Source of the DNA: Fidelibacterota bacterium
GTDB lineage: Bacteria; Fidelibacterota; Marinisomatia; Marinisomatales; TCS55
Length of the DNA stretch: 10,152 nt
Reading direction: 5' to 3'
Assembly (NCBI GenBank): GCA_014239505.1
Contig: JAAZYT010000161.1
Span: forward strand, 1 to 10,152
The notes beneath the pieces were generated by a model. The model ran no database searches, had not been told where the DNA came from, and worked only from the letters and a program-made list of their open reading frames with translations. Positions 1 to 7,283 of the stretch are shown here, one piece after another (positions within the stretch are counted from its first letter, which is position 1; each line of letters opens with the position of its first letter). The position numbers and the translations under genes are program-made.

Positions 1-508
1 AATGAAACAACGACTTGGAATAGCACAAGCTCTCATGGGTAACCCTAAGTTGCTTATTTTAGACGAACCTACAAATGGTCTTGATCCAGAAGGTATGAAA
101 GAAATTAGAGATTTAGTTGGTGAGCTATGTTCGGAAGGGATTACAATATTTATTTCATCACATTTACTGGATGAAGTTCAGAAGATTTGCTCTCATATAG
201 CGATGATAAGCTTAGGTGAACTTATAACTGAAGGTAAAATAGAAGACCTTCTTAGAGATTCAGAAATGTTAATGACAGAAGTACATGTTGATCAAACTGA
301 TAAATCAGTAAAACTATTATCAAAGTATGAATGGGTCCATCGTTTTGATATAGAAGAGGGAATATTAAGAGTAAGTATTAGTGCGGACAAAACTTCAGAG
401 CTTGTTCAGGTATTAGTACAAAATGATATATTAGTATCAGCCGTAATTCCTAAAACAAGTTTAGAGGACCTTTACTTATCTAAAGTAGGGATTAAAAGTA
501 AAGTCTAA
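1..508 (+). CDS. ABC transporter ATP-binding protein, C-terminal part (cut by left edge)
   Basis: This is the C-terminal half of a cytoplasmic ATPase that would power the adjacent ABC-2 permease. Visible residues begin inside the ABC signature (GMKQRLGIAQAL). The Walker B strand LLILDEP follows at about 17-23, with Glu22 as the expected catalytic base, then the D-loop NGLDP at 25-29 and the H-loop His54 in ISSHLL. The Met at base 2 is therefore internal, not a start. Base 1 (a) fits the last base of a Gly codon preceding MKQR in the signature. About 168 residues are present of a family that usually runs 230-310, so the P-loop and Q-loop lie outside the window. Residues about 85-168 are an accessory C-terminal region ending in SLEDLYLSK, typical of the CcmA/YadG-like group. 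The stop TAA shares one base with the permease ATG. The family call is firm; the substrate is unknown. Confidence 0.95.
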   Translation, partial: MKQRLGIAQALMGNPKLLILDEPTNGLDPEGMKEIRDLVGELCSEGITIFISSHLLDEVQKICSHIAMISLGELITEGKIEDLLRDSEMLMTEVHVDQTDKSVKLLSKYEWVHRFDIEEGILRVSISADKTSELVQVLVQNDILVSAVIPKTSLEDLYLSKVGIKSKV

Positions 509-1344
509 TGTTAAGTTTAATTCATAATGAATTACTGGTTATTACTGGGCGATGGCGTAGTTATATTGGTTTTATTGGTATTTCGATATTGATGCCTCTA
601 ATATTATGGGGATTCATGTATGGAGGTGAAAGTTTACAAAGCGATTATACTCGAGGATTTGAAGGATCTTTTATGATTGTTGGTTCTATTGTTAATGCTT
701 TCCTCGCAACATATATCATTATGAATGCACTTTGGATTCACATTCCTTTCTTAATTACTTTAGCTGCAGGTGATGCTGTAGCAGCTGATGGGTCAAATGG
801 TATATTTAGACTTACCTTGATTCGACCAGTTAGCAGGTTAAAAATATTATTATCAAAATTATTAGCTAGTTATATCTATTCTGCAGGTCTTGTTGTTTTT
901 TGTGCTTTTTGGAGTCTGGGGATTGGTTCATTAGTCCTTGGGACAGGTGACTTAATTGTTCTTGACAATGGAATCCTTGTATTAAATGAGGGGCAGGCCT
1001 GGATTAGAATGCTGCTTTCATTTTCATTAGCAATTATTGTTATGTGCATGGTTTCGACACTTTGTTTTATGTTTTCTTCTATGGTAAATAATGGCATTGG
1101 ACCAATTATTGGTGCGATGTTTTTAATCATCGTTGGTTATATAATCATTGCAATTCCATTGGATTTTTTTACAAAAATAGAACCTTATGTTTTTGTGAGT
1201 TATTTTAATGTGTGGCTTGATGCATTTAAAGATCCAATACCATGGTTACTAATTGGTAAAAAACTAAGTGTTCTCATTACCTATAGTTTAATTTTCTTTG
1301 GAATTTCTGCCTTTGTTTTTTTAAATAAAGATATAAAATCATGA
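508..1344 (+). CDS. ABC-2 type transporter permease
   Basis: This 278-residue inner-membrane protein is the likely channel partner of the upstream ATPase. Hydrophobic segments that could span the membrane lie at about 20-38, 55-85, 118-145, 167-190, 197-219 and 252-272, matching the six-helix plan of ABC-2 permeases. Between the second and third is the cytoplasmic-looking stretch GDAVAADGSNGIFRLTLIRP (88-107). This resembles the conserved loop of NosY/GldF-like permeases, where a short-lived 'G...G...LL..PVSR' pattern precedes the third helix. The start ATG overlaps the ATPase stop by one base (TAATG), and the stop TGA overlaps the next start by four bases (ATGA), so translation is probably coupled. 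No Shine-Dalgarno motif precedes the start. An export role (lipid, polysaccharide, peptide or protein) is inferred from the family; the substrate cannot be read from the sequence. Confidence 0.88.
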   Translation: MLSLIHNELLVITGRWRSYIGFIGISILMPLILWGFMYGGESLQSDYTRGFEGSFMIVGSIVNAFLATYIIMNALWIHIPFLITLAAGDAVAADGSNGIFRLTLIRPVSRLKILLSKLLASYIYSAGLVVFCAFWSLGIGSLVLGTGDLIVLDNGILVLNEGQAWIRMLLSFSLAIIVMCMVSTLCFMFSSMVNNGIGPIIGAMFLIIVGYIIIAIPLDFFTKIEPYVFVSYFNVWLDAFKDPIPWLLIGKKLSVLITYSLIFFGISAFVFLNKDIKS

Positions 1345-2090
1345 AAAGATATTATTTTATTATCATTATTATTTTATTTTTACCAATTACAGCTCAGAAC
1401 ACGGAACTCTTAGAAATACAAAAAAAAATTATTAAAGAATTTTCAAAGATTGATGATTATAAAGTAGATATTAACGTAAAAATTAATATGACAGGTTTTA
1501 GAATGCCGAAAAAGAAAATTAAAATGTTCTTTAAAAAACCCAATAAATTAAATATTAAAACTAAAGGTTTTGCTATTATTCCAAAAAATGGAATTAATAA
1601 CAACCCAAATGATTTATTTGAAATGTTTAATTATGATAATATTAATGTCAATCGCACTATACGGAACAATAAGCAATTTTATTTTATATCAGGAAGTGTT
1701 AATCCTGATTCTTTAGATATACCAATTGCAAATTATCAATCGGAAAAACCTAATCTAAATATGAACTTGCTGATTGATGCAAAAGAATGGATTATAACAG
1801 AAGTTGAAATTTTTTTGGATTCAGAAAAATTTTTATCAATAAAAACAGACTATATTAACATTAATAATATAATGGTTCCTGAAGAAACAAAATTAATTAT
1901 AGGAATTAAAGAGATTAGTAGAATAAAAAATAACTTTAATAATGAAATTGTATTTAACTCTGATAATGATTTAGCTAAAGCTAGTGGTCTAAGTTTTAAT
2001 AATGATGAGTTCAAAGGTGAAATAACCATGAATTTTTCAAATTATGTGATTAATCAAGGTATTGATGATAAAGTTTTCATTAATAATTAA
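1341..2090 (+). CDS. Secreted LolA-like protein (possible outer-membrane lipoprotein-sorting homologue)
   Basis: This 249-residue protein is predicted to be exported. It begins with Lys-Arg and a hydrophobic run (4-17), followed by PITAQ, giving a likely signal peptidase I site after Ala18. The -1 position is Ala and no lipobox Cys is seen, so it is probably a soluble periplasmic protein. The mature part resembles the LolA/LolB-type half-barrel fold: a basic strand with FKKPNKLNIKTKG (64-76), a central break, then paired strands ending in KTDYININNIMVPEE (168-182). This recalls the LolA-like 'dY..v.g...P' pattern. The match is to family style rather than a diagnostic motif. It is rich in Asn, Ile and Lys and clearly more AT-rich than carB. 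Its ATG lies in an ATGA overlap with the permease, so it probably acts with the ABC transporter. Alternatives are another periplasmic domain family of similar beta structure, such as the DUF4292 type. Confidence 0.6.
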   Translation: MKRYYFIIIIILFLPITAQNTELLEIQKKIIKEFSKIDDYKVDINVKINMTGFRMPKKKIKMFFKKPNKLNIKTKGFAIIPKNGINNNPNDLFEMFNYDNINVNRTIRNNKQFYFISGSVNPDSLDIPIANYQSEKPNLNMNLLIDAKEWIITEVEIFLDSEKFLSIKTDYININNIMVPEETKLIIGIKEISRIKNNFNNEIVFNSDNDLAKASGLSFNNDEFKGEITMNFSNYVINQGIDDKVFINN

Positions 2091-2094
2091 ATAA

Positions 2095-5000
2095 ATGCCT
2101 AAAAGAAAAGATATAGAATCAATTTTAATTATTGGTGCTGGACCTATTATTATTGGCCAAGCCTGTGAGTTTGACTACTCGGGAACACAGGCAACTCGAG
2201 CACTAAAAGAAGAAGGGTATAGAGTTATTCTTGTAAATTCTAATCCTGCTACTATTATGACAGATCCAGAGCTTGCTGATGCAACATACATTGAGCCAAT
2301 TACACCTGAATATGTTGAAGCAATTATTCAAAAAGAAAAACCCGATGCTATCCTCCCAACGGTTGGTGGGCAAACGGCTCTCAATATTGCAATTGCTCTT
2401 CATAAAGAAGGTATTCTAGAAAAATATGATGTCAAATTAATAGGTGCTCAGGTTGATGCTATAGATAAAGCTGAAGATAGAGAGCGCTTTAAAGAAGCAA
2501 TGGACGCCGTTGGTATTGAGACTGCTCAAGGTGGCTTTGTAAATACTTGGAAAGAAGCTGAAGCTTTACTCACAAGTATGAGTTTCCCAATTATAATAAG
2601 ACCTTCATTTACCATGGGTGGTACCGGAGGTTCTGTTGCATACAATTTCGATGAATTTCAAAAATTAATTGAGAATGGTTTATCTGCGAGCCCAATTACA
2701 GAAGTATTAGTTGAAGAATCACTGCTTGGTTGGAAAGAATTTGAACTTGAGGTAATTCGTGATAAAGCTGACAATGTAATAATTATTTGTTCTATAGAAA
2801 ATATAGACCCAATGGGAGTTCATACTGGAGATTCGGTTACTATTGCACCCGCAATGACTTTATCAGATAAAGAGTTTCAACAAATGCGAAATTGGGCAAT
2901 AAAATGTTTAAGAACTATAGGTGTTGAGACTGGCGGATCAAATGTCCAGTTTGCTGTAAACCCTGACAATGGTCGTATGATTATTATTGAAATGAATCCT
3001 CGAGTTAGTCGATCATCAGCTCTTGCATCCAAAGCTACTGGATTTCCTATTGCAAAAGTAGCTGCAAAGTTAGCGGTTGGATTTACATTAGATGAAATTC
3101 CTAATGATATTACAGGAAAAACATTAGCTGCTTTTGAGCCCACAATTGATTATATAATTACAAAAGTACCACGATTTGATTTTGAAAAATTTCCTTCTGC
3201 CTCTGGTCATTTAGGTGTTCAAATGCAGAGTGTTGGAGAGGTAATGTCAATTGGTAGAACATTTCGAGAATCACTTCAAAAAGCCTATAGGTCTTTAGAA
3301 GTAGGTCTTGATGGTTTAGAGTCAAAACCTGTTGCTAAAGGTGATCCTGATTTAAATCGAGCAAGGTCATTGGATATGTCTACTTTAAGATATGGTACTG
3401 CTTTTAGACTTTTAAAAGTTAGGCAGGCTTTTTTAGAGGGTCAATCAATTGAAGATATATTTAATATCACAAAAATAGACCCATGGTTTTTAAATCAAAT
3501 TAAAATGTTAGCTGAATCAAGTAATAATTCAGAACTACTTGAATTAAAGCAACAAGGTTTTTCAGATAAGCAAATAGGTAGAATTAAAGGAAAAACCGAA
3601 ATAGAGATTAGAAAGCTACGCAAGCAACAATCTATTCTTCCTTCATTTAAAGTTGTTGATACATGTGCTGCAGAATTTGAAGCAGAAACACCTTATTGTT
3701 ACTCAACTTATGATGATGAAAATGAAATAGAACCTTTGGAAGGTAAAAAAATTATTATCCTTGGTGGAGGTCCTAATAGAATTGGTCAAGGAATTGAATT
3801 TGATTACTGCTGTGTTCAAGCTGTCTTTGGTTTGAGAGACCAAGGCTTAAAGACTATAATGGTTAATTGCAATCCTGAGACGGTGAGTACAGATTTTGAT
3901 TTAGTAGACCGATTATATTTTGAGCCAGTCACATTTGAAGATGTCCTTAATATAGTTGAATTTGAAAAGCCCGATGGAGTATTAGTACAGTTTGGAGGAC
4001 AAACTCCACTAAAGATTGCGAATGATTTAGCAAATGCTGGAGTCCCTATAATTGGAACTTCACCAAAAGATATTGACTTAGCTGAAGATCGAGAAAAATT
4101 TGGAAAAATTTTAGATAAACTTAATGTTACCTGTCCTCAATTTGGGACAGGGAGAACACTTGATGAAGTGATTTCAGTAGCTGAAAAAATTGGATTTCCC
4201 GTTTTGGCTAGGCCAAGTTATGTATTAGGTGGTCGAGCAATGGAAATAGTTTATTCTAAGGATCAACTAGTTAACTATATCTCAAGAAATGCAGATGTTA
4301 CTGAAGGTCACCCAATTCTGATTGATCAGTTTTTAGAAGATGCGTTTGAATTTGATGTTGATGCGTTAAGTGATGGAATAGAAGTTCATATTGGTGCAAT
4401 TATGCAACATATTGAAGAAGCTGGTATACATTCAGGTGATTCAGCTTGTGTATTGCCACCTTATCGTATTACGACTGAAGCAATGGATGAAATTATAAGG
4501 ATAACTAAATCTTTAGCTTTAGAATTAAATGTCATAGGGTTAATTAATTTGCAATTTGCCTACAAAGATGGCACAGTTTATGTTTTAGAAGTAAATCCTA
4601 GGGCAAGTCGCACAGTCCCTTTTGTTAGCAAAGCTACAAATACTCCACTTGCTAGAATTGCTTCACAAATTGCTACAGGAAAATCATTGGCAGATTTTGA
4701 TTTAAATCAATGGGATAGTATGAATCACGTATCTGTAAAAGAAGCAGTCCTTCCCTTTAATAAATTTCCTGAGGAATCTGTTTTTTTAAGTCCGGAGATG
4801 AAATCAACAGGCGAAGTAATGGGCATATCTAATACAATGGGGGAATCTTTTAGACGAGCTTCTATTAGCGCAGGGAATACTATACCTAAATCTGGAAAAG
4901 TTTTTATTTCGGTTAATGATGCTGATAAACTTGATATAATTCGTACAGCTAGAGATTTAACTGAACTTGGATTTGATATTATTGCAACTATAGGTACTAC

Positions 5001-5283
5001 TAAAGAATTGAAACGTAATGGGATTAAGGTTAATTCAGTATTTAAAGTAGGTGAAGGCAGGCCAAATGTAGTAGATAGTATAAAAAATGATGAAATAAGT
5101 TTAGTTATCAATACTCCAATGGGAGCAACCGCAAGATATGATGAAGAATCAATTGGAAGAGCATGTATAAAAAAAGGGATTCAAGTCATAACCACTCTTT
5201 CTGGTGCGGAAGCTGCAGTAAGAGCTATTCGTTTAAATGGTCGAGAGATTAAAGTAAAGTCTATTCAGGAATACCATAGCTAA
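2095..5283 (+). CDS. carB: Carbamoyl-phosphate synthase large subunit
   Basis: CarB makes carbamoyl phosphate from bicarbonate, ATP and ammonia channelled from the CarA glutaminase, feeding pyrimidine and arginine synthesis in the cytoplasm. The protein has 1062 residues against 1073 in E. coli and looks intact. The first synthetase half (about 1-400) carries IGAGPIIIGQACEFDYSGTQ, the ATP-grasp strand RPSFTMGGTGGS and EMNPRVSRSSALASKATG. The oligomerisation part follows (about 400-548). The second half (about 550-930) repeats the fold with LGGGPNRIGQGIEFDYCCVQ, RPSYVLGGRAMEI and EVNPRASRTVPFVSKAT. The stretch IEEAGIHSGDSACVLPPY keeps the Glu and Asp that bind ornithine in E. coli. The C-terminal MGS-like allosteric domain (about 934-1062) has ATIGTT, KVGEGRP and INTPMG, so nucleotide control is plausible. 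The ATG fits the family's N-terminus and no Shine-Dalgarno motif precedes it. The gene ends in tandem TAATAA. carA is not adjacent. Confidence 0.98.
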   Translation: MPKRKDIESILIIGAGPIIIGQACEFDYSGTQATRALKEEGYRVILVNSNPATIMTDPELADATYIEPITPEYVEAIIQKEKPDAILPTVGGQTALNIAIALHKEGILEKYDVKLIGAQVDAIDKAEDRERFKEAMDAVGIETAQGGFVNTWKEAEALLTSMSFPIIIRPSFTMGGTGGSVAYNFDEFQKLIENGLSASPITEVLVEESLLGWKEFELEVIRDKADNVIIICSIENIDPMGVHTGDSVTIAPAMTLSDKEFQQMRNWAIKCLRTIGVETGGSNVQFAVNPDNGRMIIIEMNPRVSRSSALASKATGFPIAKVAAKLAVGFTLDEIPNDITGKTLAAFEPTIDYIITKVPRFDFEKFPSASGHLGVQMQSVGEVMSIGRTFRESLQKAYRSLEVGLDGLESKPVAKGDPDLNRARSLDMSTLRYGTAFRLLKVRQAFLEGQSIEDIFNITKIDPWFLNQIKMLAESSNNSELLELKQQGFSDKQIGRIKGKTEIEIRKLRKQQSILPSFKVVDTCAAEFEAETPYCYSTYDDENEIEPLEGKKIIILGGGPNRIGQGIEFDYCCVQAVFGLRDQGLKTIMVNCNPETVSTDFDLVDRLYFEPVTFEDVLNIVEFEKPDGVLVQFGGQTPLKIANDLANAGVPIIGTSPKDIDLAEDREKFGKILDKLNVTCPQFGTGRTLDEVISVAEKIGFPVLARPSYVLGGRAMEIVYSKDQLVNYISRNADVTEGHPILIDQFLEDAFEFDVDALSDGIEVHIGAIMQHIEEAGIHSGDSACVLPPYRITTEAMDEIIRITKSLALELNVIGLINLQFAYKDGTVYVLEVNPRASRTVPFVSKATNTPLARIASQIATGKSLADFDLNQWDSMNHVSVKEAVLPFNKFPEESVFLSPEMKSTGEVMGISNTMGESFRRASISAGNTIPKSGKVFISVNDADKLDIIRTARDLTELGFDIIATIGTTKELKRNGIKVNSVFKVGEGRPNVVDSIKNDEISLVINTPMGATARYDEESIGRACIKKGIQVITTLSGAEAAVRAIRLNGREIKVKSIQEYHS

Positions 5284-5287
5284 TAAT

Positions 5288-5719
5288 CTATCGAAGAGCG
5301 GTAAGTAATTTTTTGAACCCCTCTAAATAACTTAATTTTTTTAATCCAAAATATTGAGCGATGCATGCATCTTTAATCACAGATTTTTTTCTAAAATCTT
5401 CACGTGAATAGATATCACTTAAATGCACTTCTACTGTAGGGATATTTACAGTTGTAATAGCATCTCTAATAGCATAAGAATAATGGGTAAAAGCACCTGG
5501 GTTAATAATGATTCCATCAGCATTATCAATGGCTTTATGAATATGATCTATAATTTCACCTTCATGATTTGACTGAAACCATAAAAAAGAATGTCCTTCT
5601 GTATTGTCATGAGCGTTTAACCATTTTTCAATATCTAATAGTGTATCATCACCATATAGTTTTGGATTGCGGATACCAAGTAAATTTAAGTTTGGACCGT
5701 TTATAATAAAGAAGTTCAA
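5288..5719 (-). CDS. aroQ: 3-dehydroquinate dehydratase, type II
   Basis: This is the third shikimate enzyme, dehydrating 3-dehydroquinate to 3-dehydroshikimate. It is the small dodecameric type II form, unrelated to AroD. The length (143 residues) is normal. Key residues are all in place: FFIINGPNLNLLG at the N-terminus, Arg17 and the catalytic Tyr22 in IRNPKLYG, Asn73 and His79 in INPGAFTHYS, Arg85-Asp86, His99 in VEVHLSD, and Arg110. The start is TTG (5719-5717). It gives exactly the expected N-terminus, and no ATG or GTG lies upstream in frame before a stop at 5755-5753. TTG overlaps the aroB TGA as TTGA, so it is coupled to aroB. It is the last gene of the aro run and ends (TAG) 4 bases from the carB stop on the opposite strand. 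Confidence 0.96.
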   Translation of the reverse strand: MNFFIINGPNLNLLGIRNPKLYGDDTLLDIEKWLNAHDNTEGHSFLWFQSNHEGEIIDHIHKAIDNADGIIINPGAFTHYSYAIRDAITTVNIPTVEVHLSDIYSREDFRKKSVIKDACIAQYFGLKKLSYLEGFKKLLTALR

Positions 5720-6786
5720 TTTAGGACCTTTAATGATTCTAGAATTAAGTCTTCATCAACTTTTGTTGTAGTTTTAGCATTTCCTATATTATCCAAAACA
5801 ACAAAATTTAATTTACCTTTTTCACCTTTTTTATCATTCTTAATAAATGGTAATAAATCATTAGCGTTAATATGTGGTAATTGAGGTAGTGGCAAATTAT
5901 CAATTGTACTTAATAAGGTTAATAATTCGTCTTTTGTAATTAAGTTTAGCCTCTCTGATATATATCCAGAACATTTCATGCCAAAAGCAACAGCTTCGCC
6001 ATGTCTAATCTTACCATAGCCAAGATGTGATTCTAGTGCATGGCCAATCGTATGCCCAAAATTTAGTATTCTTCTAATACCATTTTCGTTTTCATCCTCA
6101 GATACAATTTGAGCTTTGATTTTACAAGAGGTATAGATGGCACGATCAAAAGGAAAATTATTTATATCATTTAGCCATGATCTTACTTCAACTAGAAATT
6201 TTTTGTCCCAAATTGCTCCATATTTAATTATTTCACCTATACCAGCATTAACTTCTTCTTTTGGTAGCGACTCCAAAAGTGCAGGGTCAATTAGAACTCT
6301 TTTTGGTTGATAAATAGCACCAACTAAGTTTTTACCTTGTGATACGTTAATACCAGTTTTCCCACCAATCGATGAATCTACCATAGCAAGAAGTGTTGTG
6401 GGCATTTGAAAATAATCAATTCCTCGCATAAAGGATGAAGCAACAAAACCGCCAACGTCTCCAACAACTCCTCCTCCTAAGCATATTATAGATGACTTTC
6501 GATCGCAACCATATTCAATCATTTGACTAATTATTCGACTATATTCATTTATACTTTTAGCTGCTTCACCATTTGGAAGTGTAATAAAATCAATATCAAA
6601 TTTATTATTTTTCAATTCTTTCAAAAAATCAAATCCAAAAAATTCCATTAAGTTATGTTGGGAAATAATTATCCATTTTTGTCCGTTATTATGTTCATTT
6701 AGTACCAAAGGACATTTTTTAATCATACCAGGCATAATATCAATTGAATAAGATCGATTACCTAAATTAACTTGAAATGATTTCAT
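5716..6786 (-). CDS. aroB: 3-dehydroquinate synthase
   Basis: AroB is the NAD- and metal-dependent cytoplasmic enzyme that cyclises DAHP to 3-dehydroquinate, the second step to chorismate. The length (356 residues) is typical. The N-terminal nucleotide-binding half has LPNGEAAKS (70-78), the glycine-rich GGGVVGDVGG (104-113) and PTTLLAMVDSSIGGKTGIN (129-147). The C-terminal half supplies the metal ligands Glu185 (AGIGEIIKYG), His245 (NFGHTIGHALE) and His262 (RHGEAVAFGM), which match Glu184, His247 and His264 of E. coli by spacing. The conserved DKK lies at 318-320. The start ATG shares one base with the aroK stop (TAATG), preceded by a weak GAGAG nine bases upstream. The stop TGA overlaps the aroQ TTG. 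Confidence 0.98.
   Translation of the reverse strand: MKSFQVNLGNRSYSIDIMPGMIKKCPLVLNEHNNGQKWIIISQHNLMEFFGFDFLKELKNNKFDIDFITLPNGEAAKSINEYSRIISQMIEYGCDRKSSIICLGGGVVGDVGGFVASSFMRGIDYFQMPTTLLAMVDSSIGGKTGINVSQGKNLVGAIYQPKRVLIDPALLESLPKEEVNAGIGEIIKYGAIWDKKFLVEVRSWLNDINNFPFDRAIYTSCKIKAQIVSEDENENGIRRILNFGHTIGHALESHLGYGKIRHGEAVAFGMKCSGYISERLNLITKDELLTLLSTIDNLPLPQLPHINANDLLPFIKNDKKGEKGKLNFVVLDNIGNAKTTTKVDEDLILESLKVLN
5717..5731 (-). promoter_or_regulatory. Ribosome-binding site and TTG start of aroQ
   Basis: Read on the minus strand, AAAGG (5731-5727) is followed by seven bases and then the TTG start (5719-5717). The motif lies within the final aroB codons. It is the only AGG-containing motif I see at a normal spacing in front of any complete gene here, and it supports the TTG start chosen for aroQ. 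The TTG/TGA overlap suggests that terminating aroB ribosomes may also re-initiate. Confidence 0.6.
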
Positions 6787-7283
6787 TAGTTTAAACTCTC
6801 AATAATTTGATTACTTAATTTTTCTGGATTAAAATCATTGGCATTAATTGTTATTTCTGCAGTCTCATAATAGTAATTCTTTCTCTGACTCCATATTTTT
6901 ATCAGTTCTTCTTCTATATTTTTATTATTCAGAAGTGGTCGATCTATTTTTGAATGTAAACGATTTTTTAAACTTGAAATTGATGCTTTAAGGAAAATAG
7001 CCTTACCATTAGAAGAAATATTTTTTCTATTACGTTGATCTAAAATAATTCCACCGCCACACGCAACTACTATGTTTGATTTTTTTATTTCTAATAAAGC
7101 ATTTGCTTCTAACTCTCTAAAGTAATTTTCACCTTTTTCTTTAAATATTTTTTTAATAGACATTTTATTTTTTACTTCAATATAATGATCTAAATCTAAA
7201 AAAGGAGCATGTAGTTTTTTTGCCAATAATTTGCCAACTGTAGATTTACCTGAGCCCATCATTCCAATTAAATAATAATTCAT
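6786..7283 (-). CDS. aroK: Shikimate kinase
   Basis: Shikimate kinase phosphorylates shikimate at the 3-hydroxyl using ATP. The length (165 residues) is typical of a free-standing AroK/AroL. The Walker A loop is GMMGSGKST (7-15, Lys13). Shikimate contacts are Asp30 and Asp32 in FLDLDHYIE, Arg56 in FRELE and the GGG of CGGGII (76-78). The lid Arg115 (IDRPLL) and Arg134 in the C-terminal QRKNYYYETA complete the site. The ATG overlaps the aroC stop by one base (TAATG), and the stop overlaps the aroB start in the same way. Placement just before aroB is the common bacterial aroK-aroB arrangement, kept as two separate genes rather than a fusion. No Shine-Dalgarno motif precedes the start. Confidence 0.97.
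   Translation of the reverse strand: MNYYLIGMMGSGKSTVGKLLAKKLHAPFLDLDHYIEVKNKMSIKKIFKEKGENYFRELEANALLEIKKSNIVVACGGGIILDQRNRKNISSNGKAIFLKASISSLKNRLHSKIDRPLLNNKNIEEELIKIWSQRKNYYYETAEITINANDFNPEKLSNQIIESLN

Noticed and set aside
2..4. ATG at base 2 as the real start of a short ATPase
   Set aside because: It falls within the ABC signature motif, which normally sits well over 100 residues into the protein, so the gene is cut by the window edge.
1868..1876. TATAAT-like hexamer inside the LolA-like gene as a possible carB promoter
   Set aside because: Such hexamers are expected by chance in sequence this AT-rich; no matching -35 element was evident and it lies over 200 bases from carB.
4725..5111. 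Minus-strand open frame of 128 codons
   Set aside because: It is antisense to the end of carB, including the conserved MGS-like domain, and has no recognisable motif.
5272..5314. Possible rho-independent terminator for carB
   Set aside because: The stem is two 4-base pairings separated by an 8-base bulge, low in G+C; too weak to list as a feature, kept only as a finding about the junction.
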